A stretch of DNA of 64,000 nt from Salvator merianae (GCA_003586115.2 QVOM02000025.1:86676688-86740687); one strand, 5' to 3'; positions 1-10,640 are shown, counted from the stretch's first letter. Notes: generated from the letters alone by a model not told the origin. A program made the numbers and translations.

Positions 1-571
1 TAGTTCCATCTTGTCCAGATTGTGTTTCAATTTATATTGGTTCAGCAGGGGGATTTTAAAGTGTAAATCAAAAGTTTATTTCTGCTGCTTCTTTTCAGCA
101 GTGGGATGTATGTATATGCATTGGGAGAAGAGAAGTAAAATTTAAAAAATGGAAACCTTACCAAGCTCAGGCAGGAAATAGATTGACATTAATTGTAATC
201 TCTGCTCTTAAACCTATAACTAGCCTGTCAAATGCTACAACTGGGACGGTAGTGATGTTTTCTTCACTTAACAAAGTTCCACTTCTCATGTGTGGCTAAT
301 TTGTTATTAAGAGCTGTGTATTTTGTCACCTGTATCAGTTGCAACATCTTTAAATGATTTCTAATGGTTTGAATCCTCCTGAATTGTCATTCTGCTATAA
401 TTAGAGACGGGCTTCATGAAACTTAAAAAAAAATAAGGCTTATGTGCATTTTCACTTCTGCATCTGATTCAGCCCTGCATAACGCCTGATCTTGGAATTA
501 GCAGTGGGCATGTGGGAAACAGAGGAGGGAGTCAGGCATGATTTGTTATTAGCCATTGTTGATTGGCTATC
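1..571. other. Unassigned AT-rich sequence
   Basis: No recognisable exon, RNA gene or clear repeat boundary. The stretch is AT-rich with short homopolymer runs. A run near 400-420 resembles a hAT-like terminus (TAGAGACGGGC) but has no partner end, so it is not called. Confidence 0.4.
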
Positions 572-579
572 TTGGTAAA

Positions 580-1325
580 AAGAGATATGCAGGATCCTTT
601 TTTTTTTTCGATCCAAACCGAACACTCCTTTGTTCAGTTTGAATTCAAACTTTCTTCTTCGAACATCTTCAAACACTTTTGAACTCAGACTGAATAGAGT
701 CTGTTTGGTAGGTTTGTCTGAACACCCTTTGTTCAGTTTGAATTAAAACTCTATTTTCTAAGGGCATATTTGCATTTGCAACTAGCAAGCATCAAGGTTA
801 CTTGCTAGTCAAGTGCTTCCACACTTGATGGAGGCCCAAGCAGCCAGGAGCAGGCTTCATCCACTTCTGATCACTGCTACCAGTGGAACAGTAATTACTA
901 CTCCATAACCCTAACAGGAGGTGATAGTCACCTCCTGGTAGGGTGCGTTCGCACTTACCTGGAGCTGAAGTGTTCAGGCCGGGGCAAGAATGCAATCGTG
1001 CATGCATGATCACCTGATCACTCCTGCATGATGGCTGACCGTGATTGCTTGATCAGGCCTGCAATGCCAGATCAGACTGCATGATGCCCAATCCAGCTGT
1101 GCGATGTCCGATCAGGCCTGCGCCCGAGCTTCACCACAGCAGAAGCTCATGGTAGACAGCTTCAGGTCCAGTTTTCAGCTATGCAGTGTGGACAGGTCCG
1201 TGTTGCATAATAAATTAGCCTGCTAGCATAGTAAGTACAAAAATGCCCAAACAGGCAAGGTGTTCAGTTAGAACTTGAACCACTGTTTGATTCAAACCAT
1301 TTCAAATCAGTTCGGCACATATCTA
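580..1325. mobile_element. hAT-like non-autonomous element, interrupted by a Harbinger-like MITE
   Basis: The left end reads AAGAGATATGC and the right end GCACATATCTA, forming inverted termini. They are flanked by 8-bp direct repeats TTGGTAAA (572-579) and ATGGTAAA (1326-1333) with one mismatch, the TSD length of hAT elements. The body is rich in 'GTTTGAA/TTCAAAC' runs, as in the other copies at 24.1, 32.5 and 41.3 kb. No transposase frame is visible. A second element lies inside at 762-1248; without it this copy is about 256 bp, near the length of the uninterrupted copies. Confidence 0.75.
762..1248. mobile_element. Harbinger-like MITE nested in the hAT element
   Basis: The left end GGGCATATTTGCATTTG mirrors the right end AAGTACAAAAATGCCC. 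The flanks are TAA (759-761) on the left and AAA on the right, a 3-bp TSD with one mismatch. Removing the element restores the hAT body: the joined flanks match the uninterrupted copy at about 32.65 kb, where an 'aactctgtttt...aaacagg' segment is continuous. The interior holds repeated 'gcatgatc' hairpins, like the elements at 53.6 and 59.1 kb. Confidence 0.65.
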
Positions 1326-1333
1326 ATGGTAAA

Positions 1334-2608
1334 CAGGACTTTGATCTGTTCTGGAGGAAGGAGTGGTTTCTGGTAGTTTCCAGACACCAAAGGCTAATAG
1401 CAAGCTACTGTCCAGCCCCTCTACCTCACACTATACCTGACCTTCTTGCAATGATTTGCTTAGAGGCTTTAATAATATATAATTCAGATATCTAAAGTGT
1501 TCAGGTTGGAAACAGTGAGTTTAATTTTTACTCTGAAGAAAATTGACAAGACAGTTTCTTGGAAATAATGAATAATGGAAAACCACGATGGCCCTAAAAT
1601 AACCTTATATATTAACAAGCATCTAGGCTGAGCGGTCTTTACCGCCATGCTGTAAAATGAAGGATCATTTTAACTTTCTTGAGTTCTTTGAAGGTATAAA
1701 AGTGCTATCTATAAACGAATAGATGGATGGATGAAACAAGTCATTGACTATGTATTAGCTGCTGACATTCTGTGGTTTTAGGTTTCTGTAGTTTTAGGTT
1801 TATACTTACAAACTTTTCCTACCTGCTCTTTATAACTAGACTACAGAATGGGGAGGGGATTGAAAAAAATCAAATAATGAAGGCACACAAACATCAGCTC
1901 TTTGAAACCCAAAATCTTCTGCATTTTAATTAACTCTTTCCCTCATTCAGTCTTTTCCCTATATTCATTCAGTCATATTTCTACCCAGAGGTATCAGGAG
2001 GGTTTACAATAAAACCAAAATAAAACAGAGCACATATCAGATAATTAAACTGTGAACAATAGATACTAGACAGCACCATAGCCAGATGGACTTGTCTAAA
2101 CTCCATGGTTATTCTGGACTTAGCACCATCTCATTTTTGTTTTTCATTATCTTGAGTGCCTGCATTTGCTTTTATCTTATAGTTTGTTCTCTGTTGTAAC
2201 CATAAATTTAAGTTCAGTCTCAACTCCCCATAGTCCTATATTACCTGCATCTGCCAAGGCGGTGGCAGGTGTTTGAAAAGGTCTCAGGAGCATGGTAACT
2301 GCATGCCCAAGGTGGCCACAGGCCCTCCATAGCATCTTTCCCACAGAGCAGGATAAAAGTATTTGAAAGGCTTTCACCACTATTAGCCATACAGCAGCAG
2401 CAAAATGGACTCACCTTGCCTGCTCTGTGCAGAACACACCCTCCCTTTGAAGCTGGAGACCTTTGATGTTTCAAAGACCCCATCTCCAAACAGAGTGAGG
2501 GACAAGGTGTGCAGCATGTGGATGTCCCATGCATTGCCCAAGCGGTGGGAGCAAGCACTTTTGTTTTGCAACGTTTGCTGTCCTTCTAAGTTAGATGCAA
2601 CTGAAGTT
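1334..2608. other. Mostly unassigned intergenic or intronic sequence
   Basis: No coding exon recognised. A short stretch at about 1985-2030 (gtatcaggagggtttacaataaaacc) resembles the reverse complement of the L2-like tails at 19.7 and 42.4 kb. The rest shows no repeat I can name. Confidence 0.4.
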
Positions 2609-2992
2609 TACTGAATTACTTTGACAGTCCCAGGGGTCTAATGTGCAGCAGTGAGGTGCTGCTATGATGGGGTGAGAGGAGGATCCTGTACCACTGCAGT
2701 TCCAAAACCATCCACCAGGGCCTCCAGAACTGACCTTCAGGCAGAGCATTACTTGCAGCAGCCTAAATCCCCAGCTGGAATTCCTCCCAGGGACTGGAAG
2801 TACTGAATTACTTTGACAGTCCCAGGGGTCTAATGTGCAGCAGTGAGGTGCTGCTATGATGGGGTGAGAGGAGGATCCTGTACCACTGCAGTTCCAAAAC
2901 CATCCACCAGGGCCTCCAGAACTGACCTTCAGGCAGAGCATTACTTGCAGCAGCCTAAATCCCCAGCTGGAATTCCTCCCAGGGACTGGAAG
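2609..2992. repeat. Perfect 192-bp direct tandem duplication
   Basis: Bases 2609-2800 and 2801-2992 read identically by eye. Because 192 is a multiple of three, a minus-strand frame across 2591-3049 stays open and contains the same 64 residues twice. That frame has no recognisable domain, so it is not called as a gene. No divergence between units means either a very recent duplication or an assembly or haplotype artefact. Confidence 0.9.
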
Positions 2993-4045
2993 TGTAGCCA
3001 GACCTCTGGCTGTTGAGACAGAATTGGGACGATGTGATGTGATGCACATCAGTTCAACTTCTCCAAAAAGGAGTGGCCGCGGAGCTATTTATCCTGATCT
3101 TGCTGGAAACCACACCTTTTGTGCTTGGGGCACTTGCCTCTGGAATGAGGACAAGCTGCCGCTCTTGAATGGCTATGTGAACACCATCTCTCAGCTTATC
3201 CTATCTCAGAGTGGTGCAACATGGAATAAAAGGTAAAAGCACAACAGTAGAAAATACCCATGTCGTAGAGCTTTACCACTCATTTAGTACTAATCAGGTA
3301 TGCGTGATTAATTTAAATCTGATTCTTTAGTGCAAGGGTTGGTTGCTTCATGTACGTTGGATTTTTCATGCCCAGCGATAGAAAAGATGAAGCCAATATC
3401 TTCTAAATTCATGGCAGAAAATCAAAAGTTATGGCTTGGACACTCTGGGGCCCACTGTTTTTCTCCTTCTGCCTGTCTGGATCTCCATAAAAAATGGTTG
3501 TGTGCAAAGGTTGGTTTCACAGGCCCTTGTCATTTCATTTGTCATCATTTGACGACTTGGAACAGAATGTGTGAGTTAACCCCTTTGCAAAGCACTGTCT
3601 TTCAGATTATTTGATGCCATCCTCTCTGTTTCATCAAGAGCCTGGGGACATTCCTTTTCTGGACTTCAGCTTCCATCATTGTTACCCAGAATGGCAAGTA
3701 GCTGCTTTGGCTAGGGAACATGGGAGTTATAGTCCACAAAAGGAATGTATCAAGTTGTCATTTAATCTGCCAAGTAAAGGCATAACTACCATAGGGAAAG
3801 GCCAGCTGTTTGCCAGGTTCTCATTAATCAAAGATGGACCAGCATCCACAGTAGCTGGCCCAGGGTTTGGGTGGCTGCTGAGCTTTTTGATTATTTATTA
3901 TTGTAGCATTATTTATTACTGTAGCAAGGGCAGGCAGCAAAGGGAGTCAAACCACCTTCCACTATGCTATGTCCAATGCAAATGCGGTGGTCTACCAGGA
4001 GGTGTGGCTTCTCTAGTCCACACCAGAGTGCAGAAGGGAGAAGCC
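2993..4045. other. Unassigned sequence upstream of a CR1 end
   Basis: No exon or named repeat is supported. The stretch at about 3880-3930 contains a short near-repeat 'attatttatta.tgtagca'. At 3950-4030, 'ggtctaccaggaggtgtgg' resembles fragments of the local MITE families but lacks termini. Confidence 0.35.
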
Positions 4046-4049
4046 CAGA

Positions 4050-4507
4050 AGTGGAGCAACTTCAGAGGAGGGCTACCAAAATGGTGAGTGGTCTGCAAAC
4101 CATGTCCTATGAGGAACAGTTAAAGGATCTAGGAATGTTCAGCCCGCAGAAGAGAAGACTGAGAGGAGACAGGATAGCTGTTTTCAGGTATCTGAAGGGC
4201 TGTCACAGTACAGAGGGATTGGACCTATTCTCACTTACACAAGAAGGGGAAGGGCTAGAAACAACAGGATGAAACTTCCAGGGAGTAGATACAGGCTAGA
4301 TATTAAAAAAAAACTTTCTGACAGAAAGGGTGATCAGTCAATGGAACAGGTTGCCACAGGAGGTGGTGAGCTCTCCTTCGCTGGAGGTCTTCAAGGAGAG
4401 GCTGGACAGACATCTGTCTGGGATGGTTTAGTGAATTCTGTATTGAGCAGGGAGTTGGACTCGATGACCCTGGAGGTCCCTTCCAGCTCTATGATTCTAT
4501 GTTTCTA
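4050..4507 (+). mobile_element. CR1 LINE, 3' end of ORF2 plus 3' UTR
   Basis: This is a truncated, inactive copy of a non-LTR retrotransposon. One frame reads [15 protein letters not shown] and then MSYEEQLKDLGMFSPQKRRLRGD, the conserved C-terminal stretch of CR1 ORF2. After a frameshift the sequence gives the 'W/NRLPxEVV'-type region (aacaggttgccacaggaggtgg). The copy ends in 'ctatgattctatg', the repetitive CR1 3' terminus. The endonuclease and most of the reverse transcriptase are absent, as in typical 5'-truncated copies. Related copies lie at 12.5 kb (+) and 52.3-52.7 kb (-). Confidence 0.93.
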
Positions 4508-4807
4508 AGTGCAGAAAGGCCCTATAGTTAAAGCAAAGGTTTGAATAGTTCTAGGAACACAAGGTGCCTCAGCCACTCAGCCCACTTTTGACTACGCTTA
4601 ACATCTCTCATCTCTTGCTAAATAAACTAAAACATTCTATTTTCTAAATAAAAATGACAGGGGTTAGGGCTTTCAGCGTGGCTTCTACCACGGCTTCTAC
4701 TGCTCCTCCTAGTTTCTTCTTCCACATTCTCCTCATTTTTTCCTTCTCTTTTCCCAGAGTTTCCTCCTTTTCCATCCCCCCCACACACACATTGCCAGAG
4801 ATACCGA

Positions 4808-5055
4808 GGGCCTGGTTGCACTTTGTTGCTAGTGAGCATCCAGGCACTTACTAGCAAAGTGTGTCCACACTCTGGAGAGGCCCCAGCAGTGAGGAGTATC
4901 TGCAGATGCTCCCAAACACTACTAGCTGTGGACAGCTAAATGAAAGATGCATGGGAGGGCACTTAAAGGCCCTCCACTGCCCTCCTCAGAAGGATCTATG
5001 GTGGGGGGCATCCTGGACACTTGACTGCTGTGCCCCTAGGACGTCCCACCACTTA
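4808..5055. mobile_element. Harbinger-like MITE, left part only
   Basis: Begins GGGCCTGGTTGCACTTTG, the left terminus of the 410-500 bp family. A hairpin follows ('tgctagtgagcatcc...gcacttactagca'), then 'gcagatgctcccaaacactactagctgtgg', as in the copies at 7.7 and 40.0 kb. No matching right end is found. A different element begins at 5056, and the sequence after it does not resume this one. Confidence 0.6.
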
Positions 5056-5425
5056 GGCTGCGCCCAGACAGGGCCTAAAACCTGGGATTATCTTGGCACG
5101 ATATTGGGATTGCCACATGTATTTGTGGCAATCCCAACATAGCCCCGGGATATAAGGATGAAATCCCAGAATATTTCTATTCCAGGAAAAATAACTCCCA
5201 ACCTGGGTTTTCCCAAAATAGTGATATTGTTTAAGTTGTCTGCTCCTGGGAAATGCGCACTGCACAAGCACAGGGGGTGACACTGGGCACTTCTGGCTAG
5301 TTTGTGCCACTGGAATACCTAGATGGAATGCCATCTCCGTAGCAAGCACCAGACAAGGACAGCAAGAGGCAATTGCAGAATCTAAGCAACATTCTACTTT
5401 TCCCTCTCATGATCTGGAGGCAGCC
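5056..5425. mobile_element. Harbinger-like element with TTA target-site duplications
   Basis: Left terminus GGCTGCGCCCAGACA; right terminus TCTGGAGGCAGCC. Exact 3-bp duplications TTA flank it at 5053-5055 and 5426-5428. An internal inverted pair (atattgggattgccac / gtggcaatcccaacat) lies at about 5101-5140. Relict relatives with 'gtgcctccagacagcaagaggcaatc'-like ends occur at 7.6, 8.9, 29.2, 30.0 and 45.8 kb. No transposase is encoded. Confidence 0.75.
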
Positions 5426-5428
5426 TTA

Positions 5429-7613
5429 GTCTACAGTGAGTGACAACAGCACTCTAGAGTATCTGGCAGTGGTTTTCTCCAAGCTTATCTAGAACTTCTG
5501 TGGATTGAGTCTTTGGTATTCTACAGACACATCTACACATCTCCATTGTGGCAACTTTCCTTTAACCCCAGGGCAGGGGTTGTAAACATCCTCCATCATA
5601 ATGTGACTGGAGGTCCCTGCTATGACTTTGAGGCACAGAACAGGACACATGGACTTCATAGGAGGAACGTTTCGCCTTGAAGTGACTGTTCTGTTGATTT
5701 GGCTTGAAGGATCTTTTTAGCTCCTGTGAGCCAAATCAAAGGGGTTTCCACAGTCGCAAAAAATCAGCCTTGATATGCAAGTCCCAGCATTCTTCAGTCC
5801 AACTGGGGCGGTAAGTATGGAGGGACTCCTGGAAAGACTGGACCATCCCTCAGTCAGCTGTTCCTTCATCCAGCTCCCACAAAGCTCTGTGGAAATGCAG
5901 TCATATAGAAATTTGTGACCGGACAGAGCAAAAACAAAACAAAACATTTCTGAGGCAACTTATTGAAGACTCTGAGGTGAGATTCTTCACACACCAGTCT
6001 GCCCCTCACCCCCTCATGAACATTCTACACTAGAAAAGGTGGATTAAGGAAGGTTGGGGACAGGAGGCCCACACATGGTCCCCCTGAGCCGTCTCTGAGG
6101 CGCCCCTTTTGCTATGTCTGATCACAGCCCTAGTCTATTGATCCTCAGGCTCCAGAGACTGGGTACACTCTAAACCTGACCAAACTATAAGCTGTAGCTG
6201 CCGTCATTCCATACTGTCAGTCAAAGAGGCTGGGATAATATCTGGAAAACCATTTGCCCCTCACTCTTTCTTGCCAGAAGAACTATGTGTAAAAAAAAAA
6301 CCTGCCTTTTAAAAAGACATTTAAATATTAAGGAAGTGGCAGCTATCTCTATTAATTTGACGAGAGAAAAATTATATAATGACTAAAAAGGAGCAACTGT
6401 AGAGATGTATTTGCTGTGAAATAAAGTGTGACACTCATAATCTCAGCAACCTGTTCCAAATCAATGTGCATAAAGTCATGCAATGTTGCTATTAACACCA
6501 CCAATGAGGAGGTAAATATTTTCCTATTCTCTTTTCTTGGGTTGATAAGGGATGTGGCAGGAACCACCAATGTGGAATCCTCCAAATGGTGTGGAACTCA
6601 CACTTCCACCGGCCTCTGCCAGCAGAGCTAATGGATGATGAAACCTGAAGTCCGTGGAAATGTAGATGGAAATTGTTTACACACCATTAATGAGGTTTGG
6701 AGAATGTGGCTTTATCGCTTTGGCTCACTGCGGCAGTTTTCTTAACTACTGCTGCTCTGGGTTTGTTTGTTTTCCTCTTTCTGTCTTGAGAGTTTCACCC
6801 TATATAGCCTTTCTGAGATCTCGTATTAAGTATGTTCATACTGCATCATGCAGCCTCACAGATGGGCTAAACACTGATGTCGCTGCAGGAAAAATAAAAT
6901 AAATCCAAAAGGTCCTACACTGACGCCTCCCAGCATCTGTCATTCATGCGTCCTCCGAAACCTAATGAACCTCAATTGATTGCAGAGAAAACCACCACTT
7001 GGAAACCTGTGGGAATATGTGAATGAGCAAATGAGAGGAACATTAATGAATTGAGAAGGCTTAATTTGCTGAAGTGGCTCTTTAAGCCCAAAGTGGAAAG
7101 CCTAAAGATGTCTCAGGATTCTAACTGGCCAAACTCGCATTTGACAATTCAGAGATAAGAAGGTTGATGAGCTATTTGTCAAGATTATAATGGAATGAGG
7201 AGTATAATTATGCCTTCCCTCAAAAGCCGAGGATGGTCTGCTGACTGGACAAATGGAGTATATGTTCCAGATGAATAACTATTAAAGGGCATGCTGTGGT
7301 TATCTTCTACACAATCTTTCCTGTTGTGTATCTTTTCATTAAGCTTCTGAAAGAACAATGCAGGATTGCTCCTCTGAAAAATGTGATAACTTCAAAAGGA
7401 ACAACTTGTTGTTTACACAACAGTGCAACTGGGAAAATGCCTGCATCAGTAATTTCCTGTCTTTTATCTTATCAGTGAACTAAAATTGGACGTTTGCATG
7501 ACAGACTGCATTTTGGCCATTCCTTCGTTCAGAGAAAAATATCTTAAGCCTATGGCATGTTCAGTTTCTAAGGATCTGTTACTTCCTTAGCATATGTTGT
7601 GGGTTAGGAGGAA
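5429..7613. other. Unassigned, unique-looking sequence
   Basis: This is the longest stretch in the first 10 kb without a repeat I can name. No exon with convincing frame and splice sites is visible. About 6950-7270 reads as moderately complex AT-rich sequence and could be a conserved non-coding element, but a single sequence cannot show that. Confidence 0.35.
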
Positions 7614-7676
7614 GGGTGCCTCCAAACAGCAAGAGGAAATTCTGGGATCTTCTTTAGATCCCAGAATTTGCCTTAT
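7614..7676. repeat. Short hairpin remnant of a 'GTGCCTCCA' family element
   Basis: Starts GTGCCTCCAAACAGCAAGAGG, like the ends of the element family at 5.1 and 29.2 kb. It contains a perfect 14-bp inverted repeat, AAATTCTGGGATCT at 7637-7650 and its complement at 7656-7669, with a 5-nt loop. Confidence 0.55.
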
Positions 7677-7721
7677 AAAATTATGTTTCATTGGTATATG
7701 ACCTCAGGGAAATTAGTCGAA

Positions 7722-8135
7722 GGGCCTGTTTGCACTTTTCACTAGTGAACGTGCACACTAGTGAAGTGCATCTGCATTTTGTGGAAGCCCTCGTGATCAG
7801 GAGCGGGCTGCATCTGCTCCTGATCACTACTAGATGTGGAGCACAAACTCATGCCCCACAGCTGTATCAGGAGCAGCTGGACTGCTCCCAGTATACAGCA
7901 TTCACACTGTCTTCCTGCACAGTGGCACCACATCCCCAGTTGCCATGGCAATGGCCGGACGTTTCCCTAGCCGCTGTCATGGCGTGGGTGGCCAGCATTC
8001 ACACTGTGGGTGCTGGAAGCCCGTTACCAGGATGTTCCAGCCCTCGCAGTGTGAATGACTGTCACACAGCGAGGTCTATTCCATCTTGGAATATTCACTT
8101 GCAAACATTCCAAAATGGAAAGTGTGGAAAGGTCC
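7722..8135. mobile_element. Harbinger-like MITE, near full length
   Basis: Left end GGGCCTGTTTGCACTT; right end AAAGTGTGGAAAGGTCC. Flanking triplets are GAA and AAA (two of three match). Sub-terminal hairpins are present (cactagtgaa...; attccatcttggaatatt). Interior landmarks shared with the 26.1, 33.7 and 40.0 kb copies include 'gtgctggaagcccg', 'ccatgacagc'-like strings and 'gatcaggagc'. No transposase frame. Confidence 0.7.
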
Positions 8136-8139
8136 AAAA

Positions 8140-8903
8140 GGTATAGAGATGTTTCCAACGTGTGTTGGAAGTACAGAAAGCATGCAGGAACTTTTTATCA
8201 TATGTGGTGGACTTGTAAAAAAGCAAAAAAAAAAAAAAAGTTGGATCCAATTGCATACTCTTATGCAATGGATTTTAAAGTTCAACACACGTGAGGTTTT
8301 TTTGGGGGGGTCTTGATGAACACTTCGCCAGAGAACTAGGAATCATTATTTCAATATGTGATTACTGCAGTGAGATCGTATGCACAGGAATGGAAAAATT
8401 CACTGCTACCCATCATGGAAGAGTGGTTAGTGAAATTGTCAGAGCTAGCAGAAATGAATAAGTTGACATGTTTAATTAGGGCAACAGCATTAGGGTTTTT
8501 CCTAAAAACTGGGAACCTTGCATGGACTTTCTGCATAAGAAAGAAAATGACCTATTAATTTTGGGGTTTGATGATTAATAAGTTATCCTGTAAGAATGCT
8601 TAGAGAGAGGTATGAAGAAAGATATATCTATAATCCTCAAGGAGAAGACTGGAAATCATCTTTAGGGGGATCTTTTTTTTCTGTTTTTTCTTTTGTATTT
8701 TTTTAAGTTTTTATTGTATTTCTAAATCTTTAATATGTAAGAATGCTTAGAGAGAGGTATGAAGAAAGATATATCTATAATCCTCAAGGAGAAGACTGGA
8801 AATCATCTTTAGGGGGATCTTTTTTTTCTGTTTTTTCTTTTGTATTTTTTTAAGTTTTTATTGTATTTCTAAATCTTTAATAAAAAACGATTTTCAAAAA
8901 AAT
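8140..8903 (+). mobile_element. L1-type LINE, ORF2 C-terminus and 3' UTR
   Basis: A decayed frame reads CWKYRKHAGTFYHMWWTCKKAK, the Cys/His-bearing C-terminal region of L1 ORF2. A second frame gives SYAQEWKNSLLPIMEEWLVK and then LSELAEMNKLTCLIR, the terminal ORF2 helix region. A stop follows, then a T-rich 3' UTR and an A-rich tail (aataaaaaacg...caaaaaaa). The 3' UTR contains a perfect 147-bp duplication (separate entry). It begins right after the MITE at 7722-8135. Confidence 0.85.
8589..8882. repeat. Perfect 147-bp direct tandem duplication in an L1 3' UTR
   Basis: Units 8589-8735 and 8736-8882 are identical by eye, including a T-rich stretch and the 'ctaaatctttaata' end. The second unit is followed by the A-rich tail. 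This may be a real 3' UTR repeat of this L1 subfamily, a later slippage event or an assembly duplicate. Confidence 0.9.
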
Positions 8904-8904
8904 C

Positions 8905-9330
8905 CAGAATTGCCTCTTGCTGTCCCTGCCAAATGGCAGGGGCAATCCTGACAAAATACCTGGCTCATACCTCCGTCTGGTATTTCTTCGTAGGATTGCT
9001 CCTCTTGCCAAATACCCGTATGTAGGAAGTGCCCGCTTTCCTTTGTTATTTTTTTGTACACATCCTACATATGGGTGCTTTGCAAGAGGGAGGAACCTTT
9101 GAAGAAACACCAGACAGAGGTAAGCAATCTCTATTATGGAAAACCCGGCATCATTGCTGAGTTTTCTGTAACTGCAATTTAGTGAGTCCATGCTCAACTA
9201 CTAGGGACTATATTGGGATTATCACAAATATATGACAATCCCAATATAGTCCTGACAACATTGCAAGATTTTACCCATGTCTTGAGGTCCCTTAAGGAGC
9301 AGATAGTGATAGGTTCATAGGGATATTCAT
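8905..9330. mobile_element. Relict palindromic DNA element ('GAGGCAATC' family)
   Basis: Contains 'aattgcctcttgctgtccc' at the left and several inverted pairs. One is gactatattgggatt / caatcccaatatagtc at about 9208-9252; another is a pair around 'aaatacccgtatgtagg / cctacatatgggtg'. These match motifs of the 5056-5425 element and the 30.0 kb relict. Boundaries are uncertain and no TSD was found. Confidence 0.5.
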
Positions 9331-9429
9331 CCTCTACAATATGGAGACCATGCCATCATCTTGCCATATTGACAAGTTTGTCATGTATCACAAATTACGC
9401 CATGTGGGTTTTTGAGAACTTCTTCCAGA

Positions 9430-9612
9430 ATTTCAAGAAGAAGAGGAGGAGGAGGAGGAGGGTTTTTTTGCACCCCACTTTTCTCACTCTGAGAGGACTC
9501 AAAGCAACTGACAAACTTCCTGTTCTTCTCCCCACAACAGACACCTTGTGAGGTGGGTGGGGCTGTGAGAACTCAGATCAGAGCTGTAACAAGCCCAGGG
9601 TCACCCACAATT
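9430..9612 (-). mobile_element. tRNA-derived SINE, 3' part (reverse orientation)
   Basis: Matches the body of the full copy at 46643-46892: 'caccccacttttctcac', 'ctccccacaacagacaccttgtgaggtgggtggggctgtgag' and 'caagcccagggtcaccca' occur in the same order. The tRNA-like head is missing; a MITE right end follows directly. On the plus strand the tail is the (GAA/GGA)n tract near 9436-9462. Confidence 0.8.
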
Positions 9613-9743
9613 TTGTTGCCCATAGCTAATAGCACTCAGGAGTGTCTGCAGACACTCCCAATCACTTGGGCCTCTACAAAATGCAGACTCACTGTGCTAG
9701 TGAATGTCTTCATGCTCACAAGCACTAAAGTGCAAACAGATCC
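9613..9743. mobile_element. Right-end fragment of the GGGCCTGTT MITE family
   Basis: Contains 'gcagacactcccaatcactt', the 'tgctagtgaatg...atgctcacaagca' hairpin and the end AAAGTGCAAACAGATCC. These correspond to the right ends at 26.5 and 34.1 kb. The left end is missing. Confidence 0.6.
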
Positions 9744-10264
9744 TGAGTCAGACCTGATTCACTGATATTTTTGAATAATATCTCAAGTTTTTTTAAAAAA
9801 ATCCATTTAAGTTGTAAGTTTCTGAGAGAGGAAAGAGGAAAGAAACATTTCTCTTCTGAATGAGTTTTATTCCCTGCAACTAACTCTCCAATTTTTTCGT
9901 ATTCTCATTGCTCACTTCAGTAAGTGAGAGGAATTCATAAACATTTGCAAAGGGGCTCATGTGATATTAAAAACTGCTCAATTGCTGCATATTGAATACA
10001 CAGCAGCAGCTGCCCTGTAAACCTGGAATCAAGACGCTAATGCCAACTCATTGCTTCCTTTCAAGAACAGTACCTGTGATAAGAAAAAAATATTTTATGG
10101 TAAGATTAAATAGCCCACCGGGTAAAACTGTCTGTTCATGTATAATACATTTTCTCACTTCTATTTCAGAGGAAAAAAATGGTATGGGTTGCAATCTTTT
10201 TAAATATGAAACATTGCCAGTGTAAAAAGGGACTGATTCGTTGATGTGTTCACACATTCACATC
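9744..10264. other. Unassigned AT-rich sequence
   Basis: No gene or named repeat is seen. The interval lies between a MITE fragment and the N-containing duplication. Confidence 0.35.
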
Positions 10265-10347
10265 TAGCTTGACGTGCCATATGCCTAGTATTAATTCTTG
10301 TGATTNTAGCTTGACGTGCCATATGCCTAGTATTAATTCTTGTGATT
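10265..10347. repeat. 41-bp direct duplication separated by a single N
   Basis: Bases 10265-10305 and 10307-10347 are identical (tagcttgacgtgccatatgc...). The only ambiguous base in the window, N, is at 10306 between them. This is the signature of two contig ends with unmerged overlap, so the duplication is probably not present in the genome. Confidence 0.9.
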
Positions 10348-10361
10348 ACATCTCAGACATC

Positions 10362-10640
10362 GGGCCTGTTCACACTTTAGTGCTAGAGAGCATGAAGACA
10401 CTCACTAGCACAGTGCGTTCACCATTCAGGGAAGCCTAGCAATTGGGAGCATCTGCAAAATTATAGTTTGCAGCTGGACACAATATTCACATTGGTGTGA
10501 ACACTGCAGACCACGGCAAAACTGTGCAGTCATGCACCACATCCCCAGGGGGCGTGGCACCAGTATATGGGTGGGGAACATGCCTGGAGAGCATGGCACT
10601 CTTCGGGCATCTGTATCCCTCCTGCTGTGGTTGGACCATT
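10362..10640. mobile_element. GGGCCTGTT-family MITE, left part
   Basis: Starts GGGCCTGTTCACACTT and has the sub-terminal hairpin 'gtgctagagagcatgaag...cactagcac'. Interior strings 'gggagcatctgcaaaatta' and 'cagctgga' are shared with the 33.7 and 40.0 kb copies. The matching right end is absent; a LINE remnant begins soon after. Confidence 0.6.

Noticed and set aside
2241..2571. Cys-rich minus-strand frames near 2.2-2.6 kb
   Set aside because: Overlapping frames in different phases with no domain pattern or splice-site support.
2591..3049. 152-codon minus-strand frame with an internal 64-residue repeat
   Set aside because: It is explained by the perfect 192-bp tandem duplication being a multiple of three; no domain is recognisable.
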